DNA from: Pinisolibacter aquiterrae
GTDB taxonomy: Bacteria; Pseudomonadota; Alphaproteobacteria; Rhizobiales; Ancalomicrobiaceae
DNA: 64,000 nt
Direction of reading: 5' to 3'
NCBI RefSeq assembly: GCF_019160155.1
Contig: NZ_JAFNIH010000027.1
Coordinates: forward strand, 124,001-188,000
The notes beneath the pieces are model-generated. The model was given only the letters and a program-made list of their open reading frames with translations. It ran no database searches and had not been told where the DNA came from. Shown piece after piece: positions 28,043 to 41,440 of this stretch (position 1 is its first letter; every line of letters starts with the position of its first letter). The position numbers and the translations under genes were made by a program.

Positions 28043-28444
28043 ATGCCCTACCGAACCTATCAGAGCGCCATGACTTCGACCTGGCGCAATCTCATGTCCT
28101 TCGGTGAAGCCTGGAGCGAGATCGTGCAGCTGTCGCCGGTGGTGGTGGCGTTGCGCACCGACGCGGCGCTGGCGGCCATCACCGATCCGGCCGGGGCGAG
28201 CCCGAGCGAGTCGTTGCGGATGGTGGCGGAGAAGATCGACGCGGTGGCCGAGGGAACGGTCGCGGCGACGCTCGAGACGGGGCTCGCCCTCGGCCGCACG
28301 CTGGTCGGCCGTTCGACCCCGCTCGACGTGGCGCTCGACGTGGCCCGCGCGGCGGTGGCGCCGGCGCGTCAGCGGCTGCGTTACAACGTCGAGCGGCTCG
28401 GCGGCGGCAAGGTGATCCATCGCCACCATCCGCGCGCGCAGTGA
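28043..28444 (+). CDS. Phasin-like small helical protein
   Basis: A 133-residue protein without signal peptide, predicted to be almost wholly alpha-helical: FGEAWSEIVQLSPVVVALRTDAAL, then ESLRMVAEKIDAVAEG, ALGRTLVGR, and a basic C-terminal helix ARQRLRYNVERLGG. The size, amphipathic helices and lack of enzyme motifs fit the phasins that coat polyhydroxyalkanoate granules, although I do not see an unmistakable phasin signature. A PhaR-operator-like dyad at 27936 and polyhydroxybutyrate genes elsewhere in the window support the idea. The gene is monocistronic (121 nt before zapE, 274 nt after the divergent dehydratase). Alternative: an uncharacterised cytosolic protein. Confidence 0.5.
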   Translation: MPYRTYQSAMTSTWRNLMSFGEAWSEIVQLSPVVVALRTDAALAAITDPAGASPSESLRMVAEKIDAVAEGTVAATLETGLALGRTLVGRSTPLDVALDVARAAVAPARQRLRYNVERLGGGKVIHRHHPRAQ

Positions 28445-28565
28445 CGGGCACCTCGGCGCGGTTCGACGATCGTCGCCGTCGCCGGGGGTTTGACGGGCGG
28501 GCGCCGGGCGCGTAGGCGAAGGGTTCGTCCTTCCGTCGGTTCGTCCCAAGAGAGTTCCCCGTCCC

Positions 28566-29777
28566 ATGCCGCACAGCGAAGAGAGGTTGCGGACCGTCGC
28601 CGGCCGCTACGAAGCCCTGGTCGCGTCCGGAGCGATCTCGTCCGATCCGGCCCAGGAGCGGCTGGCGCGGCGGCTCGACCGGCTCGACACGGAACTCGCG
28701 ACCAGCGATCTCGCGGTCAAGGGCTCGGCACTCGGCTGGCTGTTCTCGCGCAAGGCGCCGAAGCGCGAGGCGATCCGGGGGCTCTACGTCCACGGCGAGG
28801 TCGGGCGCGGCAAGACCATGATGATGGACCTCTTCTACGAGGTCAGCCGGGTACGCAAGAAGCGGCGCGCCCATTTCCATGCCTTCATGGCCGATGTCCA
28901 GGACCGGATCCACCGGGCGCGCGCCGACATCGTCGCCGGCCGGCTCAAGGGCGACGATCCGATCCAGCCGGTGGCCGCCGCGATCGCCGAGGAGACGCGC
29001 CTCCTGTGCTTCGACGAATTCGCCGTCTACGACATCGCCGACGCGATGATCCTGGGGCGGCTGTTCGAGAAGCTGTTCGAGGCCGGCGTTGTGGTGGTGG
29101 CGACCTCCAACGTGGCGCCGAACGATCTCTACAAGGACGGGCTCAACCGCGCCCTGTTCCTGCACTTCGTCGCGCTGCTCCAGACCTATGTCGACGTCGA
29201 GCGCCTGTCGGCGGCGACCGACTATCGGCTCGAGAAGACCGATACCGACGCGGTCTGGACGACGCCGCTCGGCGCGGAGACCGATCTGGTGATGGAGGAG
29301 GCCTGGTTCCGGCTGACCGAGCATCGGCCGAGCGGGCGCGAGACCATTCCCTTCCGGGGCCGCACGATCGTGGTGCCGCAGGCCTGCGGGGCGCGGGCGC
29401 GGTTCGACTTCGCCGACCTCTGCGAGACGCCGCTGGCGGCGGCCGACTATCTGCAGATCGCCCGTCGCTTTCACACCATTATGATCGAACGTGTTCCGAT
29501 CCTCGGACCGGAGCGGCGCAACGCCGCCAAGCGGCTCATCAACCTCGTCGACGCGCTCTACGATTGCCGGGTCCAGATCATGGTCTCGGCGGCGGCGGGG
29601 CCGGAGGCGCTGTGGGGCGGAGAGGGCGGCGCGGAAACCTTCGAATTCGCCCGGACGGTCTCGCGCCTCACCGAAATGCGCTCCGAGGAATATGCCGCGA
29701 CCCCGCATCTGGGGGAGCACGGTGGCCTCGTCGGACCCGACGAGGAGGCCGGGACGGACGATCTCTCGCGAACGTGA
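28566..29777 (+). CDS. zapE: Cell division ATPase ZapE (AFG1 family)
   Basis: AFG1-type AAA+ ATPase; in E. coli ZapE associates with the Z-ring, and mitochondrial relatives act in protein quality control. The 403 residues contain Walker A HGEVGRGKT (about 76-84), Walker B LLCFDEFAVYD, and the family segments FHAFMADVQDRIH and VATSNVAPNDLYKDGLNR. Cytoplasmic, with no membrane segment. In Rhizobiales it usually sits directly upstream of mdh, as here (159 nt). A TTGACG at 28490 with a weak -10 (TAGGCG) 17 nt later may be its promoter. The start ATG has GAGAG upstream. Confidence 0.93.
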   Translation: MPHSEERLRTVAGRYEALVASGAISSDPAQERLARRLDRLDTELATSDLAVKGSALGWLFSRKAPKREAIRGLYVHGEVGRGKTMMMDLFYEVSRVRKKRRAHFHAFMADVQDRIHRARADIVAGRLKGDDPIQPVAAAIAEETRLLCFDEFAVYDIADAMILGRLFEKLFEAGVVVVATSNVAPNDLYKDGLNRALFLHFVALLQTYVDVERLSAATDYRLEKTDTDAVWTTPLGAETDLVMEEAWFRLTEHRPSGRETIPFRGRTIVVPQACGARARFDFADLCETPLAAADYLQIARRFHTIMIERVPILGPERRNAAKRLINLVDALYDCRVQIMVSAAAGPEALWGGEGGAETFEFARTVSRLTEMRSEEYAATPHLGEHGGLVGPDEEAGTDDLSRT

Positions 29778-29851
29778 AACGTCTTGCAATTTGCGCTGAA
29801 ATTGCCGCATTTCCGGTCACTTTTCGAAGGCCTAATAAACCTTCGGCCGAC

Positions 29852-29880
29852 TTGCACCCCTTCCCGGAACAGAGTATCGA
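29852..29880 (+). promoter_or_regulatory. Candidate sigma-70 promoter for mdh and the TCA operon
   Basis: TTGCAC (29852-29857), a 17-nt spacer, then TATCGA (29875-29880) lie about 56 nt before the mdh ATG. The -35 and -10 boxes each match consensus only in part. A short inverted repeat (CGAAGG at 29825 with CCTTCG at 29840) just upstream may end zapE transcription or bind a regulator. Confidence 0.35.
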
Positions 29881-29921
29881 ACCGCACGACAGGATGTCGC
29901 ACCGACCTCCAATTGACGTGA

Positions 29922-30899
<978 letters not shown>

Positions 30900-30979
30900 G
30901 CGAGCGTTCGGTCGAACGGACTTCCTTCGAGCGCCTCTCCTGGGAGGCGTCTCACGGAATCGGTCGTACGATGCGCGGG

Positions 30980-31026
30980 GCCGGCTCTCGCCGGCTCCGT
31001 CTTCTCGCGGATGGAGGATCCGCGAG
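30980..31026 (+). repeat. Two stem-loops in the mdh-sucC gap
   Basis: GCCGGC-TCTC-GCCGGC at 30980-30995 and an 8-bp stem (31004-31011 with 31019-31026, 7-nt loop) follow each other in the 241-nt gap. CCGTCTTCTC after the first is weakly pyrimidine-rich. They could attenuate read-through from mdh or structure the leader of a separate sucC transcript. No other gene is seen in the gap. Confidence 0.5.
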
Positions 31027-31140
31027 TGGGGGGAGACCTCGTATCGTCGTCGTGAACGGGCTTCGTGGGCTGGCGCCCATGGGGGTCGAACGCCGGTTCC
31101 GACACCCTCTGAATCGAGATTTTCGAGGCGAGACGAGGCG

Positions 31141-32337
<1,197 letters not shown>

Positions 32338-32341
32338 TCGA

Positions 32342-33226
<885 letters not shown>

Positions 33227-33234
33227 CGAAGTCT

Positions 33235-33258
33235 CGAGGGGAGCCACGGCTCCCCTCG
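33235..33258 (+). repeat. Stem-loop in the sucD-sucA gap
   Basis: A 10-bp perfect stem (33235-33244 with 33249-33258) around CACG starts 8 nt after the sucD stop. TCGTTCG follows, which is only weakly T-rich, so partial termination or message-end protection is more likely than full termination. The rest of the 201-nt gap has no gene; the sucA leader begins there. Confidence 0.55.
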
Positions 33259-33427
33259 TCGTTCGCACCCCGGATCGCCGGGGGTGGACGGAAAGGAAGC
33301 TCGGACGCGCCGAACGTCAATCGATTCGATTGCGGCGGACCGCCGGCCGAACGGAGGGGAATGCGCCCCGTGAGAGGGTGATTCCGAAGCGAGATCGAGG
33401 CGGGGCCGCGAGGTTCCGGGACGCACC

Positions 33428-36403
33428 ATGGATCGTGAAGAGCAGCAGCTGACTTCCTTCCTCTACGGCGGCAATGCCACCTGGATCGAGGAAATGCACG
33501 CCCGCTTTGAGGAAAACCCGGCCTCGGTCGACGCGAGCTGGCGCGAGTTCTTCGCCGAGCTCAAGGACGACCGCGCCGGCGTCCTGAAGAATGCCAAGGG
33601 TCCCGCCTGGAAGCGCCCCAACTGGCCGGTCACGGCCTCGGGTGAGATGGTGTCGTCGCTCGACGGCGACTGGACCTGGCTCGAGAAGACCCTCAAGGAC
33701 AAGGTCAAGGGCAAGGCGGCGGCCAAGGGCGTCGAGCTGACCCAGGAGCAGATTCAGCAGGCGGCGCGCGACAGCGTGCGAGCGATCATGATGATCCGCG
33801 CCTATCGCATGCGCGGCCATCTCCACGCCAAGCTCGATCCGCTCGACATCTCCGCCGACAAGGATCACGAGGAGCTGCATCCCTCGTCCTACGGCTTCAC
33901 GCCGAAGGACCTCGATCGCAAGATCTTCATCGATCACGTGCTGGGTCTGGAATTCGCGACCGTCAACGAGATGGTGGCGATCCTGCGCCGGACCTATTGC
34001 TCGACCATCGGCGTCGAGTTCATGCACATCTCCGATCCGCACGAGAAGGGCTGGATCCAGGAGCGCATCGAGGGGCCGGACAAGACCATCGCCTTCACCA
34101 AGGAAGGCAAGCGGGCGATCCTGCGCAAGCTGATCGAGGCGGAAGGCTTCGAGAAGTTCATCGACGTCAAGTACACCGGCACCAAGCGTTTCGGTCTCGA
34201 CGGCGGCGAGGCGCTGATCCCGGCGCTCGAGCAGATCATCAAGCGCGGCGGCAATCTCGGCGTGAAGGAGATCGTGTTCGGCATGGCCCATCGCGGCCGT
34301 CTGAACGTGCTGACCCAGGTGCTGGGCAAGCCGCATCGGGCGCTGTTCCACGAGTTCAAGGGCGGCTCCTTCGCCCCGGACGAGGTGGAAGGCTCGGGCG
34401 ACGTCAAGTATCACCTCGGCGCTTCGTCGGACCGCGAGTTCGACGGCAACCGGGTCCATCTGTCGCTGACCGCCAACCCGTCGCATCTCGAGATCGTCAA
34501 TCCGGTGGTGCTGGGCAAGGCCCGCGCCAAGCAGGATCAGCTGGCGGCGGATCCCTTCGCCGAGATCGTGCCGCTCGACGAGCGCGCCCAGGTGCTGCCG
34601 CTGCTGCTGCACGGCGACGCGGCCTTCGCCGGTCAGGGCGTGGTGGCGGAGTGCTTCGGTCTCTCCGGTCTGAAGGGGCATCGCACCGCCGGTTCGATCC
34701 ACTTCATCATCAACAACCAGATCGGTTTCACGACCTATCCGCGCTTCTCGCGCTCCTCGCCCTATCCGTCGGACGTCGCCAAGATGATCGAGGCGCCGAT
34801 CCTGCACGTGAACGGCGACGATCCGGAAGCGGTGACCTTCGCGGCCAAGGTGGCGATCGAGTTCCGGCAGAAGTTCCACAAGCCGGTCGTGATCGACATG
34901 TTCTGCTATCGCCGCTTCGGTCACAACGAAGGCGACGAGCCGAGCTTCACCCAGCCGATCATGTATCGGAAGATCCGCAACCATCCGACCACGGTGGCGA
35001 TCTACACCGAGAAGCTGGTCGCCGAGGGCGTGGTGACGCGGGCCGAGGTCGACGAGTGGCAGGCGGATTTCCGCAAGCATCTCAACGGCGAGTTCGAGGC
35101 CGGTCAGGCGTTCAAGCCGAACAAGGCCGACTGGCTCGACGGTCGCTGGACGGGCCTGAAGGCGGTCGGCATCCATGACGACAGCGATCGCTCGGGCCTC
35201 ACCGGCGCGACGATGGACGAGTTGAAGAACATCGGCACCAAGCTGTGCGAGGTGCCGTCGGGCTTCAACGTCCACAAGACGATCCTGCGCTTCCTCGACA
35301 ATCGCCGGAAGGCGGTCGAGACCGGCGAGGGGATCGACTGGGCGACGGCGGAGGCGCTCGCGTTCGGAACGCTGGCCCTGCACGGCCATCCGATCCGCCT
35401 GTCGGGTCAGGACTGCGAGCGCGGCACCTTCTCGCAGCGCCACTCGGTGCTCTACGATCAGGAGACCGAGGCGCGCTACATCCCGCTGAACAATCTCGGC
35501 GAGAACCAGGCCAAGTACGAAGTCATCAACTCGATGCTGTCGGAAGAGGCGGTGCTCGGCTTCGAGTACGGCTATTCGCTGGCGGAACCGAACGCTCTGA
35601 CCCTCTGGGAAGGCCAGTTCGGTGACTTCGCCAACGGCGCCCAGGTGGTGTTCGACCAGTTCATCTCGTCGGGTGAGCGCAAGTGGCTGCGCATGTCGGG
35701 CCTCGTGTGCCTGCTGCCGCACGGCTACGAGGGTCAGGGTCCGGAGCATTCCTCGGCCCGTCTCGAGCGCTTCCTGCAGATGTGCGCCGAGGACAACATG
35801 CAGGTCGCCAACTGCACGACGCCGGCGAACTACTTCCACATCCTGCGCCGGCAGCTGATGCGCGACTTCCGCAAGCCGCTGATCCTGATGACGCCGAAGT
35901 CGCTGCTCCGCCACAAGCGGGCGGTCTCGTCGCTCAATCTCCTGGCCGAGGATTCGCACTTCCATCGCGTGCTGATCGACTCCGCCGAGAGCGGCAAGGA
36001 GCCGACCACCACCAAGCTGGTCCCGGACGAGAAGATCCGTCGTGTGATCCTGTGCACGGGCAAGGTCTACTACGACCTGCTCGAGGATCGCGAACGGCGC
36101 GGGATCGACGACGTCTATCTGCTGCGCGTGGAGCAGCTGTTCCCGACGCCGGTGAAGTCGCTGGTGCGCCTGCTCGCCCGCTTCAAGCAGGCGGAAGTGG
36201 TGTGGTGCCAGGAAGAGCCGAAGAACATGGGTTCGTGGTTCTTCATCGAACCCTATCTCGAGTGGGTGCTGAACCAGGTCGGTGGCGCGTCCAAGCGGGC
36301 CCGCTATGCCGGTCGCCCGGCTTCGGCGGCGACCGCGACGGGTCTCGCCTCGCGGCACAAGGCGCAGCTCGAGGCCTTCCTGGAAGACTGCTTCAAGGCG
36401 TGA
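33428..36403 (+). CDS. sucA: 2-oxoglutarate dehydrogenase E1 component
   Basis: Thiamine-diphosphate enzyme that decarboxylates 2-oxoglutarate and transfers the succinyl group to the E2 lipoyl arm. The 991 residues match alphaproteobacterial SucA. Seen: the N-terminal docking segment (LYGGNATWIEEMHARFEENP), FGMAHRGRLNVL, the thiamine region HGDAAFAGQGVV and NNQIGFTT, CYRRFGHNEGDEPSFTQP, and the C-terminal half with FEYGYSL, LPHGYEGQGPEHSSAR and WCQEEPKNMGSW. The ATG at 33428 follows a 201-nt gap. sucB lies 84 nt downstream behind another stem-loop. Confidence 0.97.
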   Translation: MDREEQQLTSFLYGGNATWIEEMHARFEENPASVDASWREFFAELKDDRAGVLKNAKGPAWKRPNWPVTASGEMVSSLDGDWTWLEKTLKDKVKGKAAAKGVELTQEQIQQAARDSVRAIMMIRAYRMRGHLHAKLDPLDISADKDHEELHPSSYGFTPKDLDRKIFIDHVLGLEFATVNEMVAILRRTYCSTIGVEFMHISDPHEKGWIQERIEGPDKTIAFTKEGKRAILRKLIEAEGFEKFIDVKYTGTKRFGLDGGEALIPALEQIIKRGGNLGVKEIVFGMAHRGRLNVLTQVLGKPHRALFHEFKGGSFAPDEVEGSGDVKYHLGASSDREFDGNRVHLSLTANPSHLEIVNPVVLGKARAKQDQLAADPFAEIVPLDERAQVLPLLLHGDAAFAGQGVVAECFGLSGLKGHRTAGSIHFIINNQIGFTTYPRFSRSSPYPSDVAKMIEAPILHVNGDDPEAVTFAAKVAIEFRQKFHKPVVIDMFCYRRFGHNEGDEPSFTQPIMYRKIRNHPTTVAIYTEKLVAEGVVTRAEVDEWQADFRKHLNGEFEAGQAFKPNKADWLDGRWTGLKAVGIHDDSDRSGLTGATMDELKNIGTKLCEVPSGFNVHKTILRFLDNRRKAVETGEGIDWATAEALAFGTLALHGHPIRLSGQDCERGTFSQRHSVLYDQETEARYIPLNNLGENQAKYEVINSMLSEEAVLGFEYGYSLAEPNALTLWEGQFGDFANGAQVVFDQFISSGERKWLRMSGLVCLLPHGYEGQGPEHSSARLERFLQMCAEDNMQVANCTTPANYFHILRRQLMRDFRKPLILMTPKSLLRHKRAVSSLNLLAEDSHFHRVLIDSAESGKEPTTTKLVPDEKIRRVILCTGKVYYDLLEDRERRGIDDVYLLRVEQLFPTPVKSLVRLLARFKQAEVVWCQEEPKNMGSWFFIEPYLEWVLNQVGGASKRARYAGRPASAATATGLASRHKAQLEAFLEDCFKA

Positions 36404-36418
36404 CGACATCCGAGCCCT

Positions 36419-36444
36419 CCGATCGGCGCCGCGGCGCCGATCGG
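36419..36444 (+). repeat. Stem-loop in the sucA-sucB gap
   Basis: A 12-bp inverted repeat (36419-36430 with 36433-36444) fills a third of the 84-nt gap; the effective loop is 4 nt. No T-run follows, so it is probably a processing or stability element and not a terminator. Confidence 0.55.
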
Positions 36445-36487
36445 TCGGGACGATCCTGAAAACGATCCAAACGAAGAGACGACGATC

Positions 36488-37693
<1,206 letters not shown>

Positions 37694-37789
37694 TCGAACG
37701 ACCGGAACGGCGGACCGCGACGGCGTCGCGATCCGCCCATGGCCGGGCGGCGCGAAGCCCCGCCGGGAGCCGAGAAAGAGCGGACGGCG

Positions 37790-38542
37790 ATGACCGAGCT
37801 TCCCGACGTGGTGTTGGTGACGGGTGCCAGCCGAGGCATCGGCCGGGCGATCGCGGTCGCGGCGGCACGCAAGGGCGTCCGGGTGGTCATCGATTACGCC
37901 GGCAACGCGGAGGCGGCGGCGGAAACCGTGGCGCTGGTCGAAGCGGCCGGCGGTGAGGCGATCGCGGTCGCGGCCGACGTCGGTGTCGAGGCGGAGGTCG
38001 CGGCGCTGTTCGCCGCGGTCGACGGGTTCGGCCGGCTGGTGGGCGTCGTCAACAACGCCGGCGTCGTCGACGTGGCGGCGCGGCTCGACGAGATGTCGAC
38101 GGCGCGGATCGAGCGCATGTTCCGCATCAACGTGTTCGGCACGATGATGGTGGCGCGGGAGGCGGTTCGCCGCATGTCGACGCGACACGGCGGCCGGGGC
38201 GGGGCGATCGTCAACGTCTCGTCGATTTCGGCGCGGCTCGGATCGGCCGGGCAATATGTCGACTACGCGGCCGCCAAGGCGGCGGTCGACACGTTCACCA
38301 TCGGGCTCGCCCGTGAGGTGGCGAGCGAGGGCATTCGCGTCAACGCGGTGCGTCCGGGTATCGTCGACACGGAGATTCACGCCTCCGGCGGCCAGCCCGA
38401 TCGGGCGACGGCGCTGGCGGATCAGATTCCGATGAAGCGAGCCGGCCGGGCCGAGGAGATCGCCGCGGCGGTCGTCTGGCTCCTCTCGGATGCGGCATCC
38501 TACACGACCGGCGCCATCCTCGACGTTTCAGGGGGGCGGTGA
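37790..38542 (+). CDS. SDR-family oxidoreductase embedded in the TCA operon
   Basis: Short-chain dehydrogenase/reductase of 250 residues from ATG 37790; an in-frame ATG at 37739 would add 17 residues without a good binding site. Seen: cofactor motif GASRGIG (12-18), NNAG, Ser144/145, and the active-site Tyr159-x3-Lys163. Asp or Tyr residues after the second strand (IDYAG) do not settle NAD versus NADP. SDR genes recur at this place between sucB and lpdA in Rhizobiales as I recall, yet no role in the TCA cycle is known. It lies 96 nt after sucB and 35 nt before lpdA. Confidence 0.85.
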   Translation: MTELPDVVLVTGASRGIGRAIAVAAARKGVRVVIDYAGNAEAAAETVALVEAAGGEAIAVAADVGVEAEVAALFAAVDGFGRLVGVVNNAGVVDVAARLDEMSTARIERMFRINVFGTMMVAREAVRRMSTRHGGRGGAIVNVSSISARLGSAGQYVDYAAAKAAVDTFTIGLAREVASEGIRVNAVRPGIVDTEIHASGGQPDRATALADQIPMKRAGRAEEIAAAVVWLLSDAASYTTGAILDVSGGR

Positions 38543-38577
38543 CGGTTCACCCATGCGATCAAACAGGGATCAGGGCA

Positions 38578-39984
38578 ATGGCTGAAGTTTACGATCTCGT
38601 CGTCATCGGCACCGGACCGGGCGGATACGTCTGCGCCATTCGCGCGGCTCAGCTGGGCATGAAGGTCTGCGTGGTGGAGAAGCGCAAGACGCACGGCGGC
38701 ACCTGCCTCAACGTCGGCTGCATCCCCTCCAAGGCGCTGCTGCACGCCTCCGAGCTGTTCGAGGAGGCGGGCCACGAGTTCGCGCCGCTCGGCATCAGGA
38801 TCCCGGCGCCGGAACTCGACCTGCCGACCATGATGAAGCACAAGCAGGACGTCATCGACGGCAACGTCGGCGGCATCCAGTTCCTGTTGAAGAAGAACAA
38901 GATCGACGTGGTCCACGGGACCGGCTCGATCCTCTCCAAGGGCAACGTCGGCGTGGCGCTCGAGGACGGCACCAATTCGGTGATCGAGACGCGCAACATC
39001 GTCATCGCCACCGGCTCCGACGTCGCGCGGCTGCCGGGCATCGAGATCGACGAACAGGTGGTGGTCTCCTCGACCGGCGCGCTCGAGCTCGCCTCGGTGC
39101 CGAAGAAGATGATCGTCGTCGGCGCCGGCGTGATCGGGCTCGAGCTCGGCTCGGTGTGGCGGCGTCTCGGCGCGGAGGTGACGGTCGTCGAATATCTCGA
39201 CCGGATCCTGCCGGGCATGGACCTCGACACCTGCAAGACCTTCCAGCGCATCCTCGCCAAGCAGGGCTTCGCGTTCAAGCTCGGCACCAAGGTGACGGGC
39301 GTGGAGAAGACCGAGGCGGGCGCGGTCGTCAGCCTCGAACCCGCCGCCGGCGGCGAGACCGAGACCGTCGAGGCCGACGTGGTGCTGATCGCGATCGGCC
39401 GCGTGCCCTATACCGAGGGTCTCGGGCTCGAGGCGGTCGGCGTGGCGCGCGACGAGCGCGGCCGGATCGAGGTCAACGATCACTTCCAGACGTCGGTCCA
39501 GGGGATCTATGCGATCGGCGACGTGATCCGTGGCGCCATGCTCGCCCACAAGGCCGAGGACGAGGGCGTCGCCGTCGCCGAGATCCTGGCCGGCCAGCAC
39601 GGCCACGTGAACTACGACGTGATCCCGGGCGTGGTCTACACGATGCCGGAGATCGCCTCGGTCGGTAAGACGGAGGAGGATCTGAAGGCGGCGGGCGTCG
39701 TTTATTCGGTCGGCAAGTTCCCCTTCACCGCCAACGGCCGCGCCAAGGCGATGCGTCACACCGAGGGCTTCGTCAAGGTGATCGCCGACAAGGCGACCGA
39801 CCGGGTGCTCGGCGTCCACATCCTCGGCGCCGGCGCCGGCGAGATGATCCACGAGGCGGCGGTGCTGATGGAGTTCGGCGGTTCGTCCGAGGATCTGGCC
39901 CGCACCTGCCACGCTCACCCGACCATGTCGGAAGCGGTCAAGGAGGCGGCGATGGCCGTCGACAAGCGCGCGATCCACATGTGA
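38578..39984 (+). CDS. lpdA: Dihydrolipoyl dehydrogenase (E3)
   Basis: FAD enzyme that reoxidises the dihydrolipoyl groups of 2-oxoacid dehydrogenase complexes and reduces NAD. ATG 38578 follows CAGGG and gives 468 residues. Seen: FAD motif GTGPGGYV (11-18), redox disulfide Cys43/Cys48 in GGTCLNVGC, the NAD motif [12 protein letters not shown], the second FAD motif IYAIGDVI, and the C-terminal active site HAHPTMSEA. Its place after sucAB indicates it serves oxoglutarate dehydrogenase; other E3 genes may serve pyruvate dehydrogenase elsewhere. The operon ends at a hairpin at 40074. Confidence 0.96.
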   Translation: MAEVYDLVVIGTGPGGYVCAIRAAQLGMKVCVVEKRKTHGGTCLNVGCIPSKALLHASELFEEAGHEFAPLGIRIPAPELDLPTMMKHKQDVIDGNVGGIQFLLKKNKIDVVHGTGSILSKGNVGVALEDGTNSVIETRNIVIATGSDVARLPGIEIDEQVVVSSTGALELASVPKKMIVVGAGVIGLELGSVWRRLGAEVTVVEYLDRILPGMDLDTCKTFQRILAKQGFAFKLGTKVTGVEKTEAGAVVSLEPAAGGETETVEADVVLIAIGRVPYTEGLGLEAVGVARDERGRIEVNDHFQTSVQGIYAIGDVIRGAMLAHKAEDEGVAVAEILAGQHGHVNYDVIPGVVYTMPEIASVGKTEEDLKAAGVVYSVGKFPFTANGRAKAMRHTEGFVKVIADKATDRVLGVHILGAGAGEMIHEAAVLMEFGGSSEDLARTCHAHPTMSEAVKEAAMAVDKRAIHM

Positions 39985-40073
39985 TCGGCGGCGGCGCGCG
40001 CGTGGACGGTCTCGGGGTGCCGGGGGTCGTCCGATGCGGGCATCGGCGGACATCACCCCTTCGGGGGACGGGA

Positions 40074-40106
40074 AAGGCCACGATCGCGAGATCGTGGCCT
40101 TGTTCG
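40074..40106 (+). terminator. Intrinsic terminator of the TCA operon
   Basis: A 12-bp perfect stem (40074-40085 with 40090-40101, loop GCGA) ends in CCTT and is followed by GTTCGTC, 90 nt after the lpdA stop. The stem is strong and the T-tract is short. Confidence 0.7.
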
Positions 40107-40230
40107 TCATGGGTGGAAGTGTGCGCCGGCAGGGTCGATCGGAATTCGGAGATGCACGTATCAATTTTTAGAATCGACAACACTCTTTTTGCGTGTGACG
40201 ATGATCCGTCCTTTTTGGAGGTATAGACGG

Positions 40231-40497
40231 ATGCGTAGTTTCATTTTGAAGACATTGGATTTCGTCGCCATCGCCCTGGTGGTGGTTTCGACCCTGGGTG
40301 GTCTGGTGACCGGACTGGCGATGGCGTTTCAGGGCTATGCGCCGTGGTATGTCCGCCTCTTCGGGCCGATCTTCACGACCGTCGGCGCCTTCCTCGGCGC
40401 GGTGCTCGTGGCCGGAGGCATCATCGCTCTCATGGAAATCGTGAAGAACACGCGTCGGACGGCCGATTTCCTGGAGAGAATCGCCGCCCCGAAGTGA
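40231..40497 (+). CDS. Small two-helix membrane protein, unknown function
   Basis: ATG 40231 is preceded by TTGGAGG at 40215-40221 and gives 88 residues; the frame is open a little further upstream. Two membrane helices are evident (about 8-33, DFVAIALVVVSTLGGLVTGL; about 45-68, FTTVGAFLGAVLVAGGIIAL), then a charged tail with NTRRTADFLERIA, likely cytoplasmic. The sequence before it (40140-40235) is the most AT-rich stretch of the window and probably holds its promoter, though no hexamer pair is convincing. It ends at a bidirectional terminator facing the ybhL gene. I do not recognise the family. Confidence 0.65.
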   Translation: MRSFILKTLDFVAIALVVVSTLGGLVTGLAMAFQGYAPWYVRLFGPIFTTVGAFLGAVLVAGGIIALMEIVKNTRRTADFLERIAAPK

Positions 40498-40532
40498 GTG
40501 GTCGGAGGCTGCGACGAACGATCGTCGAGACG

Positions 40533-40562
40533 AAAAAGGGCGGCCCGAGGGCCGCCCTTTGC
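40533..40562. terminator. Bidirectional intrinsic terminator between convergent genes
   Basis: An 11-bp stem (40535-40545 with 40550-40560, loop CGAG) is flanked by AAAAA on the left and TTT on the right, so each strand has a T-run after the stem. It lies between the small membrane protein gene and the Bax1/YbhL gene. Confidence 0.85.
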
Positions 40563-40584
40563 GTTTGCGATCATCGAAAGCCGA

Positions 40585-41385
40585 TCAGTCGTTGCTGCGG
40601 TTGCCGAAGAGCTGCAGCAGCATGACGAACAGGTTGATGAAGTCGAGATAGAGGGTCAGCGCGCCCATCACGGCCGAGCGACCGATGGTGGCCTCGTCGG
40701 CGCCGGAGAGGCCGAAGAGATACTGCTCCTTGAGCTTCTGGGTGTCGAAGGCGGTCAGGCCCGCGAAGACCAGCACGCCGATCACCGAGATGGCGAACTG
40801 CAGGGCGCTGGAGGCCAGGAACAGGTTGACCAGGCTCGCGATGATGATGCCGATCAGGCCCATCATCAGGAACGACCCCATGCCCGACAGCGAACGCTTG
40901 GTGGTGTAGCCGTAGAGCGACAGGCCACCGAAGGACGCGGCGGAGATGAAGAACACGTTGGCGATCGAGGCGTGCGTGTAGACGAGGAAGATCGTCGACA
41001 GCGACGCGCCGACCAGCGCGGCGTAGAGGAAGAACACGCCCTGAGCCGTCGAGGGCTGCATGCTCTGGACCTTGAAGCCGAGCAGCAGAACGATCGCGAG
41101 GGGGGCGAACATCACCACGTATTTCAGCGGGCTGATGAACATCAGCCGGCCGAACTCGGTCAGCGCGATGCCACCACGCACGGCGGCGACCGCGTCCGGC
41201 GCGCCGACGGTGGTGACCGCCATGTTGTAGACGACCAGGGCGACGATGCCGGTCACCGCGACGCCGATGGCCATGAAGTTGTAGATCGAGAGCATGTAGG
41301 CGCGCAGGCCCTGATCGATCTCCCGGGCGTCGGCACGCGCCACGGTCGAACCGAAGCGGGCAAAGCCGTTGTCGAAGTTCGACAT
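40585..41385 (-). CDS. Bax inhibitor-1/YccA/YbhL family membrane protein
   Basis: Inner-membrane protein of the TMBIM/BI-1 superfamily; some bacterial members act as pH-sensitive calcium leak channels, but the physiological role in alphaproteobacteria is open. ATG 41385 gives 266 residues with about seven helices, such as MAIGVAVTGIVALVVYNM, YVVMFAPLAIVLLLGF, GVFFLYAALVGASLSTIF, FLMMGLIGIIIASLVNLFL, FAISVIGVLVFAGLTAFDT and YLDFINLFVMLLQLF. The family signature AFDTQKLKEQY includes the pore aspartate. The message has a short structured leader resembling the ybhL motif. An open frame upstream of the ATG crosses that leader and is not used. Confidence 0.93.
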   Translation of the reverse strand: MSNFDNGFARFGSTVARADAREIDQGLRAYMLSIYNFMAIGVAVTGIVALVVYNMAVTTVGAPDAVAAVRGGIALTEFGRLMFISPLKYVVMFAPLAIVLLLGFKVQSMQPSTAQGVFFLYAALVGASLSTIFLVYTHASIANVFFISAASFGGLSLYGYTTKRSLSGMGSFLMMGLIGIIIASLVNLFLASSALQFAISVIGVLVFAGLTAFDTQKLKEQYLFGLSGADEATIGRSAVMGALTLYLDFINLFVMLLQLFGNRSND

Positions 41386-41430
41386 CGAGTGAAATCCTTT
41401 CCGTCCGTTGCGACCCGTTCGCAAGGGTCC
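41386..41430 (-). ncRNA. Structured 5' leader of the YbhL/Bax1 gene, candidate ybhL RNA motif
   Basis: In the minus-strand leader two helices can form: GACCC (41429-41425) with GGGTC (41416-41412), and TTGCGA (41424-41419) with TCGCAA (41413-41408). They share two bases, so they are either alternatives or a small pseudoknot. A binding site GGAAAGGA lies between the structure and the ATG. I recall a ybhL leader family from Rhizobiales at this place; matching it needs a covariance model. Confidence 0.45.
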
Positions 41431-41440
41431 TCGGAGGATC

